The notes beneath the pieces were generated by a model. It did no database searches. It worked only from the letters and a program-made list of their open reading frames with translations, and had not been told where the DNA came from. The position numbers were made by a program, and so were the translations under genes. From contig CAVRCA010000007.1 of assembly GCA_963719345.1 (NCBI GenBank), forward strand, positions 124,001-188,000: 64,000 nucleotides of DNA, given 5' to 3'. Every line of letters starts with the position of its first letter. Within the stretch, counting starts at the first letter, position 1. Source of the stretch: CAVRCA01 sp963719345 (GTDB taxonomy: Bacteria > Pseudomonadota > Alphaproteobacteria > Acetobacterales > Acetobacteraceae). Shown here piece after piece: positions 1 to 9,441 of the stretch.

Positions 1-1440
1 AACATCAAGGAGCGGCTGGATTTCTCCTGCGCGATCTTCGACCCCGACGGCCATCTCGTCGCCAACGCGCCGCACGTACCGGTGCATCTCGGCGCCATGG
101 GCGAGAGCGTGCGCACGGTGCTCCGGCATCGGCGCGGCACGTTGCGGCCCGGCGACGTGGTGGCGCTGAACAATCCCTTCAACGGCGGCACCCATCTGCC
201 CGACATCACCGTCATCACGCCGGTGTTCGACGCCGACGGGCAGGAAATCCGCTTCTTCGTCGGCTCGCGCGGCCACCATGCCGACATCGGCGGCAAGACG
301 CCCGGCTCCACCCCGCCCAATTCCAGCTCGCTGGAGGAGGAAGGCGTGGTGATCGACGATTTCCTGCTGGTCGAGGCGGGCCACTTTCGCGAGGAAGCGT
401 TCCGCAAGCTGCTGGAAAGTGCAAAATACCCGGCGCGCAGTCCGGACGTGAACGTCGCCGACGTCAAGGCACAGGTCGCCGCCAACGAGAAAGGCGTGCA
501 GGAGTTGACGCACGTCGTCGAGCTTCACGGTTGGCCGACGGTGCGCGCCTATATGCGTCATGTGATGGACAACGCCGAGGAGAGCGTGCGACGGGTGATC
601 GACCGCATCGGTGACGGCTCCTTCACCTATGCCATGGACAGCGGCGCCACGCTGGCGGTGCGGGTTACGGTCGACCGCGCCTCGCGCAGCGCGACGGTGG
701 ATTTTTCCGGGACGAGCGCCCAGCGCGGCGACAACTTCAACGCGCCGCCGGCGGTCGCCCGCGCCGTGGTGCTGTACGTTTTCCGCTGCCTGGTCGGCGA
801 CGAGATCCCACTCAACGATGGCTGCCTCAAGCCGGTCAACATCGTCATTCCGCCCGGCACTTTTCTTTCCCCTGCGCCCGGGGCGGCGGTGGTCGCGGGC
901 AACACGGAGGTGTCGCAGGCGGTTTGCAACGCGCTGTTCGGCGCCCTGGGCGCGCTCGCCTGCAGCCAGGCGACGATGAACAATTTCCTGTTCGGCGATC
1001 CCACCCGGCAATACTACGAGACGATCTGCGGCGGCACCGGCGCCGGCGCGGCGTTCGACGGCACCTCGGCGGTGCAGAGCCACATGACGAACACCCGCAT
1101 GACAGACCCCGAAGTACTGGAACTGAACTACCCGGTGCGTCTGGAGCGGTTCGGCCTCCGTCGCGGTTCCGGCGGCGGCGGCGCGCATCGGGGCGGTGAT
1201 GGGGCGGTGCGCCGGTTGCGCTTCCTCGAGCCGATGACGGCGGTGATCGTGGCCTCGCGTCGGGTGGTCGCGCCATTCGGGTTGGCCGGCGGCGAGGACG
1301 GGGCGGCGGGCCGCCAGTGGGTCGAGCGGGCCGGCGGGACGGAGGCCGATTATCTGGGCGGCACCGCCCGCGTGGAGCTTGCCGCCGGTGATGCCTTCGT
1401 CATCGAGACCCCCGGCGGCGGCGGCTACGGCGCGCCATAG
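1..1440 (+). CDS. hyuB: Hydantoinase B / oxoprolinase family protein (HyuB), 5' end outside window
   Basis: The reading frame is open from base 1, so the gene starts upstream; the first in-window ATG at 82 is internal because the codons before it already read as family sequence (NIKERLDFSCAIFD). The 480 visible residues are the C-terminal majority of the hydantoinase B family (N-methylhydantoinase/5-oxoprolinase beta-type subunit), including the conserved GGTHLPDITVITPVF and GSRGHHADIGG blocks and the glycine-rich C-terminal tail ending in GGGGYG. HyuB works with HyuA in ATP-dependent opening of hydantoin-like or 5-oxoproline rings in the cytoplasm. A hyuA partner is expected just upstream but is not visible. 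The exact substrate cannot be read from sequence. The frame is intact. Confidence 0.93.
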   Translation, partial: NIKERLDFSCAIFDPDGHLVANAPHVPVHLGAMGESVRTVLRHRRGTLRPGDVVALNNPFNGGTHLPDITVITPVFDADGQEIRFFVGSRGHHADIGGKTPGSTPPNSSSLEEEGVVIDDFLLVEAGHFREEAFRKLLESAKYPARSPDVNVADVKAQVAANEKGVQELTHVVELHGWPTVRAYMRHVMDNAEESVRRVIDRIGDGSFTYAMDSGATLAVRVTVDRASRSATVDFSGTSAQRGDNFNAPPAVARAVVLYVFRCLVGDEIPLNDGCLKPVNIVIPPGTFLSPAPGAAVVAGNTEVSQAVCNALFGALGALACSQATMNNFLFGDPTRQYYETICGGTGAGAAFDGTSAVQSHMTNTRMTDPEVLELNYPVRLERFGLRRGSGGGGAHRGGDGAVRRLRFLEPMTAVIVASRRVVAPFGLAGGEDGAAGRQWVERAGGTEADYLGGTARVELAAGDAFVIETPGGGGYGAP

Positions 1441-1617
1441 GAGGCCCTGCCGAGGTAGCGGGCTGGCTCGTTTGTTGCCCCCTGCAGGATTTCGTCTCTG
1501 ACGGAGGGTGCAGGATGAGCGTTGCCCGTGGAACGGGCATGAGCACCGACACTGCAAACTCTGCTGCCTACGTACTAAGCGAGTATGGGTAGAAATGCGC
1601 AGGAATTGAGCTACAAG

Positions 1618-1855
1618 GGATCAGCGTCAGCCCGGCGCTGGTCGGCGAGCCCGCCCAGCAGGTCACCGCCCTGATCGACACCACCTCGAAGGTGCAGTTC
1701 CGGTCCATGGGCCTGATCGCCCGGTTCGCGCCGCTCGGCGTGCTTGGGGCGGTGGCCTGCAGGGTCAGCAAGTACGGCGTCTGACCATCGTCCTGGCGAC
1801 CGCGTCGTCGGATGCGGTGCTGCCGCAGATCATGCGCAAGCTGGAGCGCCAGTCG
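1618..1855 (+). pseudogene. dctA: Remnant of a DctA-type dicarboxylate/amino-acid:cation symporter
   Basis: Two short stretches read as DctA/GltP-family protein but do not form a gene. Bases 1618-1783 encode a segment with VQFRSMGLIARFAPLGVLGA followed by VSKYGV and a stop, matching the family helix with its APLGxFGA...KYG signature. About 1782-1850, in a different frame, encodes LTIVLATASSDAVLPQIMRK, the family TSSSExxLP loop. The roughly 80 residues that normally separate these blocks are missing, so there is an internal deletion as well as a frame break. No N-terminus or start exists. It is a decayed transporter gene beside the hydantoinase-type genes, where such a transporter would make sense. 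Confidence 0.72.
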
Positions 1856-1904
1856 CGCCGTGACGAAGGCCTGACATCGCCGCCCGATCCCGCTAGGCTG
1901 CCGC

Positions 1905-2309
1905 ATGATCCGCATCACCGCCGGCCCTTACCAGTTCACCGCGCGGTTCGAGGACCAGGCTCCCAGAACGACGGCGAAATTCCGAACGTTGCTGCCGTAT
2001 CGGGAGAAAATTATCCATGTACGCTGGAGCGGCGAGGCCTGCTGGATTCCGCTCGGTAATCTCGATCTTGGCCTGTCACATGAGAATGCCACGACCTATC
2101 CGGCGCCCGGACAGATCCTGCTCTATCCCGGCGGCCTGAGCGAGACGGAGATCCTCATCGCGTACGGCAGCGTCAACTTCGCCAGCAAGCTCGGCCAGTT
2201 GGCCGGAAACCATTTTCTCACCATCACCGAGGGCCTGGAAAATCTGCCAGCGTTGGGCAAGACGGTGCTTTGGGAAGGCGCCCAGGCGATCTGCTTCGAA
2301 GCGGCATGA
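1905..2309 (+). CDS. DUF3830 family cyclophilin-like protein
   Basis: A 134-residue cytoplasmic protein without signal peptide or membrane segment. Its composition and the pattern around WSGEACWIPLG, SHENATTYPAPGQILLYPGG and the C-terminal WEGAQAICFE fit the DUF3830 (TM1367-like, cyclophilin-fold) family. Members are commonly found near amidohydrolase, hydantoinase and Asp/Glu racemase genes, and this copy lies between hyuB and a hydantoinase. No catalytic role is established for the family; a small-molecule binding or ring-amide processing role is inference from context. The ATG at 1905 gives the family's usual length; the ribosome binding site is weak. The gene follows directly on the dctA remnant. 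Confidence 0.7.
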   Translation: MIRITAGPYQFTARFEDQAPRTTAKFRTLLPYREKIIHVRWSGEACWIPLGNLDLGLSHENATTYPAPGQILLYPGGLSETEILIAYGSVNFASKLGQLAGNHFLTITEGLENLPALGKTVLWEGAQAICFEAA

Positions 2310-2317
2310 TGGCGATA

Positions 2318-3793
2318 TCAGTTATTCCGGAAGAACGAGGGCAGGCCGAGCGCCGGATTGAGCAGGATGGAAAACTGGCCGCCGACCGCCCAGGCGTAAT
2401 GCACGCTCGGATTGGGAACCGGGACGTTGAAGAGGTTCTGGTCCGGATGGAAGGTGAAGTCGGTGAACGGCTTGAACTCGATCCCCGGGGCGATGCTGAA
2501 GCCGTAGTTCACCTCGACGAGCTGTGAGCTCCTCGTCACGTTCCCGGATAGGCCGGCCGCGGCGATCTTGTCGTTCACCGCGCCGGTCTGCCGGGGATTG
2601 AACAGGAACTGAGTGAGCAGCAGGCCGGCGGAATCGTTTGGGCGGCTCGGGAACGTGCCGTGCGATACCAAACCCGCCTCGAAGTAGTTCTGCACGAACG
2701 ACCGGCCGGAGACGTCGAACAGGGCGCCCAAAAACATCTCGACGCCTTGCGGCTTCGACGCGTCAGGACGCCAGATCATTTGCCGGTACTGCGCGTAGAC
2801 GCCGCTGTTGCCGCCGTCGCTCGCCGGTGTCCCTCCGACGAAGGCGAGCTTGCCTCCCGTCGTGTTGTAACGCGGGTCGGCGAAGTCCGACGTGTCGTGA
2901 AAAAAGCCGACATCGATCGTGCGCGAGTAGCGTTCTTCCTTAGGGCTGGTGGTGTAGCCGGCCTCGACGGGGATATACGCGCCGGTCGCGTTGCGCGTGC
3001 CCCAACCGGCGTCCCAGGGGAAACCGGCTTTGCCGTACTGGCTCGGGTTCGACTCCGAGGCGCCGACCCGGACGTAGTAGTTGTTGGTCGGCCAGATTGA
3101 GACCTCGCCCGCCCATGTCGAGATCGGCCAGAACGGCGAGTTGCTGTTCGACGACCAGTTGAACGGGACCATGTTGCTGCATATCGAGCTGATGAACTGG
3201 CAATACAGCTCGGACGTGCCGAAATAGCTGGCCAGGGTGGTGCGGCCGACAATGAAGCGGACGTGGTCGTTGAACAGGTGTTGGTCGATGGTGAACTCAT
3301 TGAGGCGCGTGTTGTTGTCTGGCCCGGTGCCGGCGAGGAATCCTTGCGAGAAGCCAGTGAGATTGTTGACGCCCTGGTTGAAGCCGCCCCATCGCAAGTC
3401 GAGGCTGAAATGAATGACGGTGCCATTCAGTCCGAGCATCTTCTGCAGATCGAAATCGGCGCCGTAGAACGCCTCGTTGTAGAACACGGTGGTGTTCTGC
3501 ACGCCGCCTGACGGGACGCCGTACAGCACTCCGGAGTAGAAACCCTTCAGATAGACGCCCCTGTCCGCCAGATAGTCGCCGATCGGGGCGAGCGGTTTTC
3601 CCTGATTGAACAGATAGCCCTCGTTGACCGGAGGTGCCGGATTGACCGGCGTCGGAGCCGTGATCTGCGGCTGCAGGTTGGTGCCGGGCGGCGGGGTGCC
3701 GGTCTGCTGGGCGAAGGCGTACGACAGGCCCAGAATCTGCAAGGCCAACAGCGAGGACGCACCAAGCCCCGAACCAATCCGCGCAGCACTCAT
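2318..3793 (-). CDS. OprB-family carbohydrate-selective porin
   Basis: A 491-residue outer-membrane protein. The ATG at 3793 is preferred over one at 3835 because it begins a normal Sec signal peptide (MSAARIGSGLGAS..., hydrophobic core LLALQILGL, cleavage after AFA-QQ). The mature protein opens with a proline-rich linker, then alternating amphipathic strands with many aromatic and Asn/Gly residues, as in OprB porins (for example GVQNTTVFYNEAFYGADFDL). It ends in a short polar tail (LPSFFRNN), with the penultimate Phe pair typical of barrel proteins. The expected role is passive uptake of sugars or small organic solutes across the outer membrane. It is convergent with DUF3830, with only 8 bases between the stops. 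Confidence 0.87.
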   Translation of the reverse strand: MSAARIGSGLGASSLLALQILGLSYAFAQQTGTPPPGTNLQPQITAPTPVNPAPPVNEGYLFNQGKPLAPIGDYLADRGVYLKGFYSGVLYGVPSGGVQNTTVFYNEAFYGADFDLQKMLGLNGTVIHFSLDLRWGGFNQGVNNLTGFSQGFLAGTGPDNNTRLNEFTIDQHLFNDHVRFIVGRTTLASYFGTSELYCQFISSICSNMVPFNWSSNSNSPFWPISTWAGEVSIWPTNNYYVRVGASESNPSQYGKAGFPWDAGWGTRNATGAYIPVEAGYTTSPKEERYSRTIDVGFFHDTSDFADPRYNTTGGKLAFVGGTPASDGGNSGVYAQYRQMIWRPDASKPQGVEMFLGALFDVSGRSFVQNYFEAGLVSHGTFPSRPNDSAGLLLTQFLFNPRQTGAVNDKIAAAGLSGNVTRSSQLVEVNYGFSIAPGIEFKPFTDFTFHPDQNLFNVPVPNPSVHYAWAVGGQFSILLNPALGLPSFFRNN

Positions 3794-4016
3794 TCCGAGG
3801 CACTCCCACCATGTGCAGTTTGATCGCAGCCGCATCCGGGCACATGGCCGATCGAAGCCGTGCCGAAGCCCCGGTTAGCAAGCACCATGCCATTGAGCAG
3901 CGCCGGCTCGGGATGTCTCCGACCTCGTGCGCGCGGCTCGCCCGTTTGCTAGGCTGGCAGGGATGGCGGTGCGAGCGGCGTCGGGCATCGCGGCCAGGAG
4001 CGGAAGGGAGCGCGCG

Positions 4017-5465
4017 ATGAGCGAACTCGATCTCGTCATACGAGGCGGTACGGTCGTGACATCCGCCGATCAGTTCCGCGCCGATATCGGCATTCGGAGC
4101 GGCCGCATCGCCGCGATCGCCGACCGGCTCGACGGCACGAAACGATCGACGCCGACGGATTGCTGGTCATGCCGGGCGGCGTCGACACCCATTGCCATAT
4201 CGAGCAGTTGCAGGCGGATGGCGGCGCGGACGAGGAGAGCTTCGTCACCGGCAGCACAGCGGCCTTGGCGGGCGGCACCACGTCGGTCGTGACGTTCTCG
4301 ACGCAGTTCAAGGGCCGTCCGATTGGCCCGTCGCTCGCCGAGTATCGCCGCCGCGCCGAGCGGGCGATGGTCGACTACGCGTTCCACCAGATCGTCACCG
4401 ATCCGACCGACGCCGTGCTGAGCGGAGATCCCCGAGATCGTCGCATCCGGCGTCCGCAGCCTGAAGGTCTTCCTCACCTATGATCCGCTGCACCTCGATG
4501 ACCGTGAGTATCTGCGGGTTCTGGCGGTCGCGCGGCGGACCGGCGCGCTCGTCACCGTGCATTGCGAAAACCACGCGGCGATCCACTGGCGCGCCGAGGC
4601 GTTGCTGGCCGCCGGGCTGACCGCGCCCAAATACCATGCCTGGTCGCGCCCGAGCGTGGTGGAGCGCGAGGCCACGCACCGGGCGATCGCCCTGGCGGAG
4701 CTGGTCGGCCAGCCCATCCAGGTGTTCCACGTCTCCTGCCCCGAAGTGGCAGAGGAGATCGAGCGGGCGCGGCGGCGCGGCGTGGCGGTCTGGGGCGAGA
4801 CCTGCCCGCAATATTTCGTCCTCTCGGCCGCAGACATGGACCGGCCCGGCTTTGAGGGTACGAAGTTCATGTGCAGCCCGGCGCCGCGTGACGCCGTTGC
4901 TTCCGCCGGGCTGTGGGAGGCAATCCGGCTCGGCACACTCGACGTCATCAGCTCCGACCACAGCGGCTGGAGCTTTCTCGGTCCTCGCGGCAAGCGGGTG
5001 AACGGCACCGACGCGCCCTTCCCGCTTATCCCGAACGGCGTGCCGGGTCTCGCCTCGCGGCTGCCGATCGTGTTCAGCGAGGGTGTCGCCAAAGGGCGGA
5101 TCAGCGCCAGCGACTTCGTCCGGCTGACCGCGTCGCAACCGGCAAAGCTGTTCGGGCTCTATCCCCGCAAAGGCCTGATCGCGCCTGGCGCGGATGCCGA
5201 CTTGGTGCTGTGGGACCCGACGCGACGGGTCACGATCACCAACGAACTGATGCAACACGTCATCGACTACACGCCGTACGAGGGCATGGAGGTGACGGGC
5301 TGGCCCGTGGCTACGATCCGGCGCGGCGCGGTGGCGATGCGCGACGGCCGCGTGCTGGCCCAGCCGGGCAGCGGCCGGTATCTGCCGGTCGCACCCTACG
5401 ACCTGATCCGACCCCGGTCGGAGCCGCCGTTCGGCTTCGATGCGGCGCGCGTGCCGGCAACTTAA
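4017..5465 (+). pseudogene. Dihydropyrimidinase / D-hydantoinase, interrupted by two compensating frameshifts
   Basis: Joining three reading frames gives a full-length (about 482 residue) cyclic amidohydrolase. 4017-~4140 encodes the N-terminal beta domain (MSELDLVIRGGTVVTSADQF). ~4145-4425 carries the metal-binding PGGVDTHCHIE motif and the GGTTSVVTF block. ~4427-5465 carries FHVSC, the ISSDHSGWSF metal/active-site region and the C-terminal NELMQHVIDYTPYEGME. The first shift looks like a missing A in an A-run near 4140; the second is one extra base near 4425, so the frame is restored. Hydantoinases hydrolyse 5-substituted hydantoins or dihydropyrimidines with a binuclear metal centre. With hyuB, DUF3830 and an MFS transporter nearby it belongs to a ring-amide catabolic group. 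Whether it is dead or mis-sequenced is open. Confidence 0.85.
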
Positions 5466-5508
5466 CGCGCGATCGAGCTTTCCAGGTGGCTGAAGCAGGA
5501 GAACCGAC

Positions 5509-5682
5509 ATGACCGACACACCGAAGAGCGATGCGGAGCGGCAGAAGGAGTGGGACGAGCAGGACCGCGAGGTCGAGCAGATTACGCAGACCGTGATCCC
5601 CGGCAGCGACGCGCCGTCGCGTGCCAACATCACCGGCCCGGGCAGCGGCGCCGACGGCGGCAGCGCCCATCACGAGAAGTGA
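5509..5682 (+). CDS. Small hydrophilic hypothetical protein, 57 aa
   Basis: A short open frame of 57 residues (MTDTPKSDAERQKEWDEQDR...) with a good ribosome binding site (CAGGAG about 6 bases before the ATG), 43 bases downstream of the hydantoinase stop on the same strand. It has a strongly charged N-terminal half predicted to be helical and a Gly/Ser-rich tail ending GGSAHHEK. There is no signal peptide, membrane segment or recognised domain. It could be a translated small gene of the hydantoinase operon. I do not recognise the family and propose no function. Confidence 0.5.
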   Translation: MTDTPKSDAERQKEWDEQDREVEQITQTVIPGSDAPSRANITGPGSGADGGSAHHEK

Positions 5683-5719
5683 CGGCGGGTTCTCGATCGG
5701 CGCCGGTGACTGCGAGCTC

Positions 5720-7007
5720 TTACGCCGCGACGGCCGCGCCGACGGGCTGGCGTGTCGCGGTCAGGGTCACTAGCGCGCCGATGCAGAGCAGACCGCCCGC
5801 GAGTAGGAAGGCGCTGGAAAAGCTGCCGGTCGCCTCGACGATGTAGCCGGTGGCGATCGGCGCTGCGAGACCGAACAGGTTGCCGCCAAGCTGGATGAAG
5901 CCGACCGCCGATCCGATGCTGCGTCCCGCGTGCAGGAGATCGTTGGTCAGGGAATAGGTATTGACGAACACGCTGTTGATGCAAGCGAGGGAGACCATCA
6001 GTTCGGCGAGCAGCAACGCCTCCGACCCGGTGATCGGGGCCAGCATCATGACGGCGGCGCCCAGGGCGAAGATCACGATCGCATAGCGCCGTTTGCCGGC
6101 CTGGACAGCACCGGGCGTCAGCATCCGGTCGCAGATACGGCCGAACAGCAGCATCAATACTACCGCGCCGACATAGACAATCGCCGTCTGCAGCCCCGAA
6201 TGCAGGATGTTCAGCCCCCGGCTGCGCACCAGATAAGTCGGCAGCCAGGTCAGGAACATGTAGTTGGCGTAGTTGCAGAGGCCCTGCACGAAGAACAGGC
6301 CCCACATTGTCCCGTAGCTCAGCAACTCCCGGAGCGGCATGCCGTGCGTGTCCACCGTACCCCCTGGCGATCGCTCGGCGAGAATCATTTCGCGCTCCGG
6401 CGCGGACAACCAGGGTGCGTCTTTCGGGTCGCGGAAGAATGCCAGCCAGACCGTCAGCCAAACGAAGCCCATCGCACCGGATATGAAGAAGGCGACGCGC
6501 CAGCCCACGATGCCGAGCAGCCAGGCGATCAGCAGCGACGAGAACGCCGTGCCGAGCAGACCGCCGGACCCGGTGATGGAGAATGCCAACGCCCGCTCCC
6601 GCACCGGCGCCCACTCCCTGATGGCCCGGGCGATCAGCGGAAAGGTGGGCGATTCGCCCACACCGAGCAGCAGCCGCGTGAAGAACAGCGAGCCGAAGTT
6701 GTAGGAAAAGCCGGTTAGCGCCGTGGCAAGCGACCAGAATGCAAGTGCTGTTGCGGCGGTCCTGCGCGTGCCAAACCGGTCCAGCACCATACCGCCCGGA
6801 AATTGCAGCGGCGCATAGGTCCAGATGAACGCCGAGAGCAGGTACCCGACCGCAACGGGTGTTAGATTGAACACGGTGATCAGCACCGGCATGGCGATCG
6901 ACAGGACTGCGCGATCGAAATAGTTGATCAGCGACATGGCCAGCAGCAGCATGTAGATGCCGGTACCGCCGGTTGCTCACCCGCGCGCCGGCGATGCTGA
7001 TGGACAT
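5720..7007 (-). CDS. MFS transporter (anion:cation symporter-like), probable N-terminal frameshift
   Basis: A 12-helix major facilitator. The uninterrupted part (5720-6952, 410 residues) starts inside helix 1 with MLLLAMSLINYFDRAVLSIA. It has the family signature between helices 2 and 3 (GGMVLDRFGTRR) and a typical central loop, as in the ACS subfamily that moves organic anions such as hexuronates, phthalate or allantoate. The usual cytoplasmic N-terminus appears upstream in another frame, starting ATG at 7007 (MSISIAGARVSNRRYR), so one extra base around 6965-6985 probably breaks the gene. The intact length would be about 428 residues. Its position beside the hydantoinase suggests uptake of that pathway's substrate; that is inference. 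Confidence 0.85.
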
Positions 7008-7097
7008 CGCTTCCCCCCGGAGTTCGGCCGAGGATGGAACCGTCCTATACGCTCGTCAACGCGGGTCGCGCTTTACCGGATAGCACCGCTTCCGCCC

Positions 7098-8177
7098 TCA
7101 GCTTGCCTGCTCACCCACCTGCGTCACGAACGGCCACAACCCGTCCGCGCCTTGCCGCGCGACCAGGCGGCCGAGGCGGATCGCCCATTCGGCCTCGGTG
7201 CCGAACTCGTCGCGCCAAGCCCACATCCGGCGGGTCGCGTGGTGCAGCGAGTGTTCGTAGGTAAAACCCATCGCGCCGTGTACCTGATGGGCGATCGCGG
7301 CCCCCGTGCTGGCCGCCTCGCCGACGCGCAGCTTGGCGGTCGCGACCTCGGCGAGCGCGGCGTCGTCGAGGCCGGTTCCCCACGCCATCGCCTCGGCCCC
7401 CGCATCGGCGGCGGCACCGGCCGCGGCAACCTCGCCGGCCAGCATCGCAAGGTTGTGCTGCACCGCCTGGAAGCCACTGATCGGGCGGCCGAACTGGACG
7501 CGCTCGGTGGCATACTGCACCGACTGGTCGAGCACCCGCTGCAGCGCGCCGGCCATCTGCACCGCCCGCACCGTCGCACCCAGCGCAAGCACCGAGTCCG
7601 CATCGAGCCCGGCCGGCGCATCGGCGATGCGCGCCGGCACCGTGCTTTCAAACGAAACGATATCGCGCGCCTCGCCGGCAAGGTTGGCCCCGGCGGCGAT
7701 CTGGCAGATGCTGGCGGGAACGAGGGCGACCACGGGCCGCCCGCCACGGTAGGCGAGCACGGCGATGCTGTCGGCGTTGCGGGCGAACGGCACGTCGGTG
7801 GCGACGCCCTCCAGCTTGCCGTCGGCACCCAGCGTTATCCTCTCGTCCGGCCGCACCGGGGCGAGGGTGAGCTTGCCCTCCGGCACGGTCAGACCGGCGC
7901 GCGCCAGTACCAGGCCGGCCATCAAGGTTTCGGCCAGCGGCACCGGAGCGGCGAACTGCGCGCCGATGCGGATGACGGTGAACCCGTCCGACATGTCCGC
8001 GCCGGTGCCGCCGAACTGGTCCGGCACCCAGGTCAGCGTCAACCCCGACTCGGCGAGCTGGTCCCAGAGCTGGGCCGGAAAGGAACCGTTCTCGGCGTCG
8101 TTGATGACGGAAGCGGTGCAGAGATCCTCGAACAGCCGGGTCGCGGTGTCGGCGAGGATCGTCTCGTGCTCGCTCAT
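7098..8177 (-). CDS. Acyl-CoA dehydrogenase family protein (divergent subunit)
   Basis: A 359-residue cytoplasmic flavoprotein of the acyl-CoA dehydrogenase superfamily, with N-terminal helical, middle beta (SIAVLAYRGGRPVVALVP) and C-terminal helical domains. The C-terminal domain contains VQFGRPISGFQAVQHNLAML and HQVHGAMGFTYEHSLHHATR. It is shorter and more diverged than the gene immediately upstream (8197-9357), with 19 bases between them and the same strand. Such pairs often form heteromeric dehydrogenases acting on bulky acyl-CoA substrates. The substrate is unknown. The ATG at 8177 is supported by family alignment (MSEHETILADTATRLFEDL). It is probably co-transcribed with its neighbour from the region facing the HxlR regulator. 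Confidence 0.88.
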   Translation of the reverse strand: MSEHETILADTATRLFEDLCTASVINDAENGSFPAQLWDQLAESGLTLTWVPDQFGGTGADMSDGFTVIRIGAQFAAPVPLAETLMAGLVLARAGLTVPEGKLTLAPVRPDERITLGADGKLEGVATDVPFARNADSIAVLAYRGGRPVVALVPASICQIAAGANLAGEARDIVSFESTVPARIADAPAGLDADSVLALGATVRAVQMAGALQRVLDQSVQYATERVQFGRPISGFQAVQHNLAMLAGEVAAAGAAADAGAEAMAWGTGLDDAALAEVATAKLRVGEAASTGAAIAHQVHGAMGFTYEHSLHHATRRMWAWRDEFGTEAEWAIRLGRLVARQGADGLWPFVTQVGEQAS

Positions 8178-8196
8178 GCTCGTTCTTCCCCGCCGA

Positions 8197-9357
8197 TCAG
8201 CGCAGCCCGAGGCCGCGGGCGATGATGCCGCGCAACACCTCGCGCGTGCCGCCCTGGATCGTCAGCTTCGGCGCGATCAGCGTGTTGAAGCGCATCACCT
8301 CGTCATAGCGGCTCGGGTTGCCGCCGGTCGTGGTGCGCGGCGTCACCAGCAGCCGCGCCCGCCCGGGCAGCGCCTGCTCCCAATTGGTGCCGAGATCCTT
8401 GACCACCGCCGCCTCGACCGACGGCATTTTCCCGTCTTGCAGCATGCCGGCGACCGACACCGACATCCGCCGCAGTGTCTTGAGGTGCGCGACCTCGCGG
8501 CCGATGCCCTCCGCCACGCGGTCGGACGGATCGGAGCCGGCCGCGCCGATCAGCGCGCTCAGCACCGGCAGGGTTTCCAAAAACCGGTCGGGGCCGCTGC
8601 GCTCGTAGGCGAGCTCGTCGGTGGCCTGCTTCCAGGCCATGTCGGGCTCGCCGATCAGGTTCTTGTCGGGGACGAACACGTCGTCGAACACGACCTCGTT
8701 GAAATCCTTCTGGCGGGCGAGGTTCTCGATCGGGCGGATCGCGATGCCCTTGGTGTCCATCTTCACCAAAAACTGCGTCAGCCCGTGCCGGCGGTTCTCC
8801 GGCGTCGGGCGCGAGGTGCGGAACAGGCCGATCATGTAATCCGCCTGATGCGCGCCGGAGGTCCAAATCTTGCGGCCGTTGATCAGCCAGCCGCCATCGG
8901 TCTTGGTCGCGCGGGTGGAGGCGGCGAACACGTCGGAGCCGGAATTGGGCTCCGAAAGGCCGATGCAGAAGCACGCCTCGCCGCGGATGATCTGCGGGAT
9001 GATGTCCCGCCTGACCTCTTCGGTGCCGTATTTCAGGATCACCGGGCCGCTTTGCCGATCGGCGGTCCAGTGCGCGCGCAGCGGGGCACGGTGGGCCAGC
9101 ATCTCCTCGATCAGGACGTAGCGCTCGATCTGGCTGCGTCCGCCGCCGCCCACCTCCTTCGGCCAGGTCATGCCGATCCAGCCGCGGGCGCCCACTTTGC
9201 GGCTGAACTCGCGGGAGAACGAGGTGTCCCGCCGCGCCGTGGACGGGTCGAAGGTGCCGAGCCGGATTTCCTCGCGCAGGAACTCCCGCACCTCCTGGCG
9301 CAAGGCCTCCGCCTCCGGCGGCAGCCGGATCGGATCGAACCGGAACGTATGGGCCAC
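8197..9357 (-). CDS. Acyl-CoA dehydrogenase, GTG start
   Basis: A 386-residue FAD-dependent acyl-CoA dehydrogenase. The conserved blocks GWIGMTWPKEVGGGG, CIGLSEPNSGSDVFA, WLINGRKIWTSGAHQADYM and the C-terminal TIQGGTREVLRGIIARGLGL are all present. A GTG at 9357 is chosen over the in-frame ATG at 9441 because a strong GGAGGAGG lies about seven bases before it and the protein then starts where family members do (VAHTFRFDPIRLPPEA). It oxidises an acyl-CoA at the alpha-beta bond and passes electrons to ETF. It forms an apparent two-gene operon with 7098-8177 and is divergent from an HxlR regulator across a 106-base gap containing a palindrome, so regulation by that protein is likely. Confidence 0.9.
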   Translation of the reverse strand: MAHTFRFDPIRLPPEAEALRQEVREFLREEIRLGTFDPSTARRDTSFSREFSRKVGARGWIGMTWPKEVGGGGRSQIERYVLIEEMLAHRAPLRAHWTADRQSGPVILKYGTEEVRRDIIPQIIRGEACFCIGLSEPNSGSDVFAASTRATKTDGGWLINGRKIWTSGAHQADYMIGLFRTSRPTPENRRHGLTQFLVKMDTKGIAIRPIENLARQKDFNEVVFDDVFVPDKNLIGEPDMAWKQATDELAYERSGPDRFLETLPVLSALIGAAGSDPSDRVAEGIGREVAHLKTLRRMSVSVAGMLQDGKMPSVEAAVVKDLGTNWEQALPGRARLLVTPRTTTGGNPSRYDEVMRFNTLIAPKLTIQGGTREVLRGIIARGLGLR

Positions 9358-9428
9358 GACGCACCTCCTCCCTGCACCCTCGATCTGTAACCCCCCGCGC
9401 CCGCGACCACCAGCCTGTCGCAGGTTAC

Positions 9429-9441
9429 TTGCATCATGCAA
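9429..9441. promoter_or_regulatory. Palindromic operator candidate between acyl-CoA dehydrogenase and HxlR regulator
   Basis: TTGCATCATGCAA is a perfect 6+1+6 inverted repeat, with partial symmetry extending to about 9424-9446 (GTTAC on one side, CTGAC on the other). It is centred 23 bases upstream of the regulator ATG and about 80 bases upstream of the divergent GTG start. A dimeric winged-helix HxlR protein would be expected to bind such a site and control both directions. The palindrome is seen directly; its role as operator is inference. Confidence 0.55.

Noticed and set aside
1523..1539. Hairpin TGCCCGT-GGA-ACGGGCA after hyuB as a transcription terminator
   Set aside because: The stem is perfect, but it is followed by ATGAGCACC rather than a T-run, and it lies about 80 bases past the stop; support is too weak.
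5930..6718. Open frame of 262 codons opposite the MFS transporter, and similar long antisense frames over high-GC genes (for example 6957-8225, 7765-9390, 17651-18697, 9937-12246)
   Set aside because: They are shadows caused by high GC at third codon positions; composition is dominated by Arg, Gly, His and Ala with no domain.
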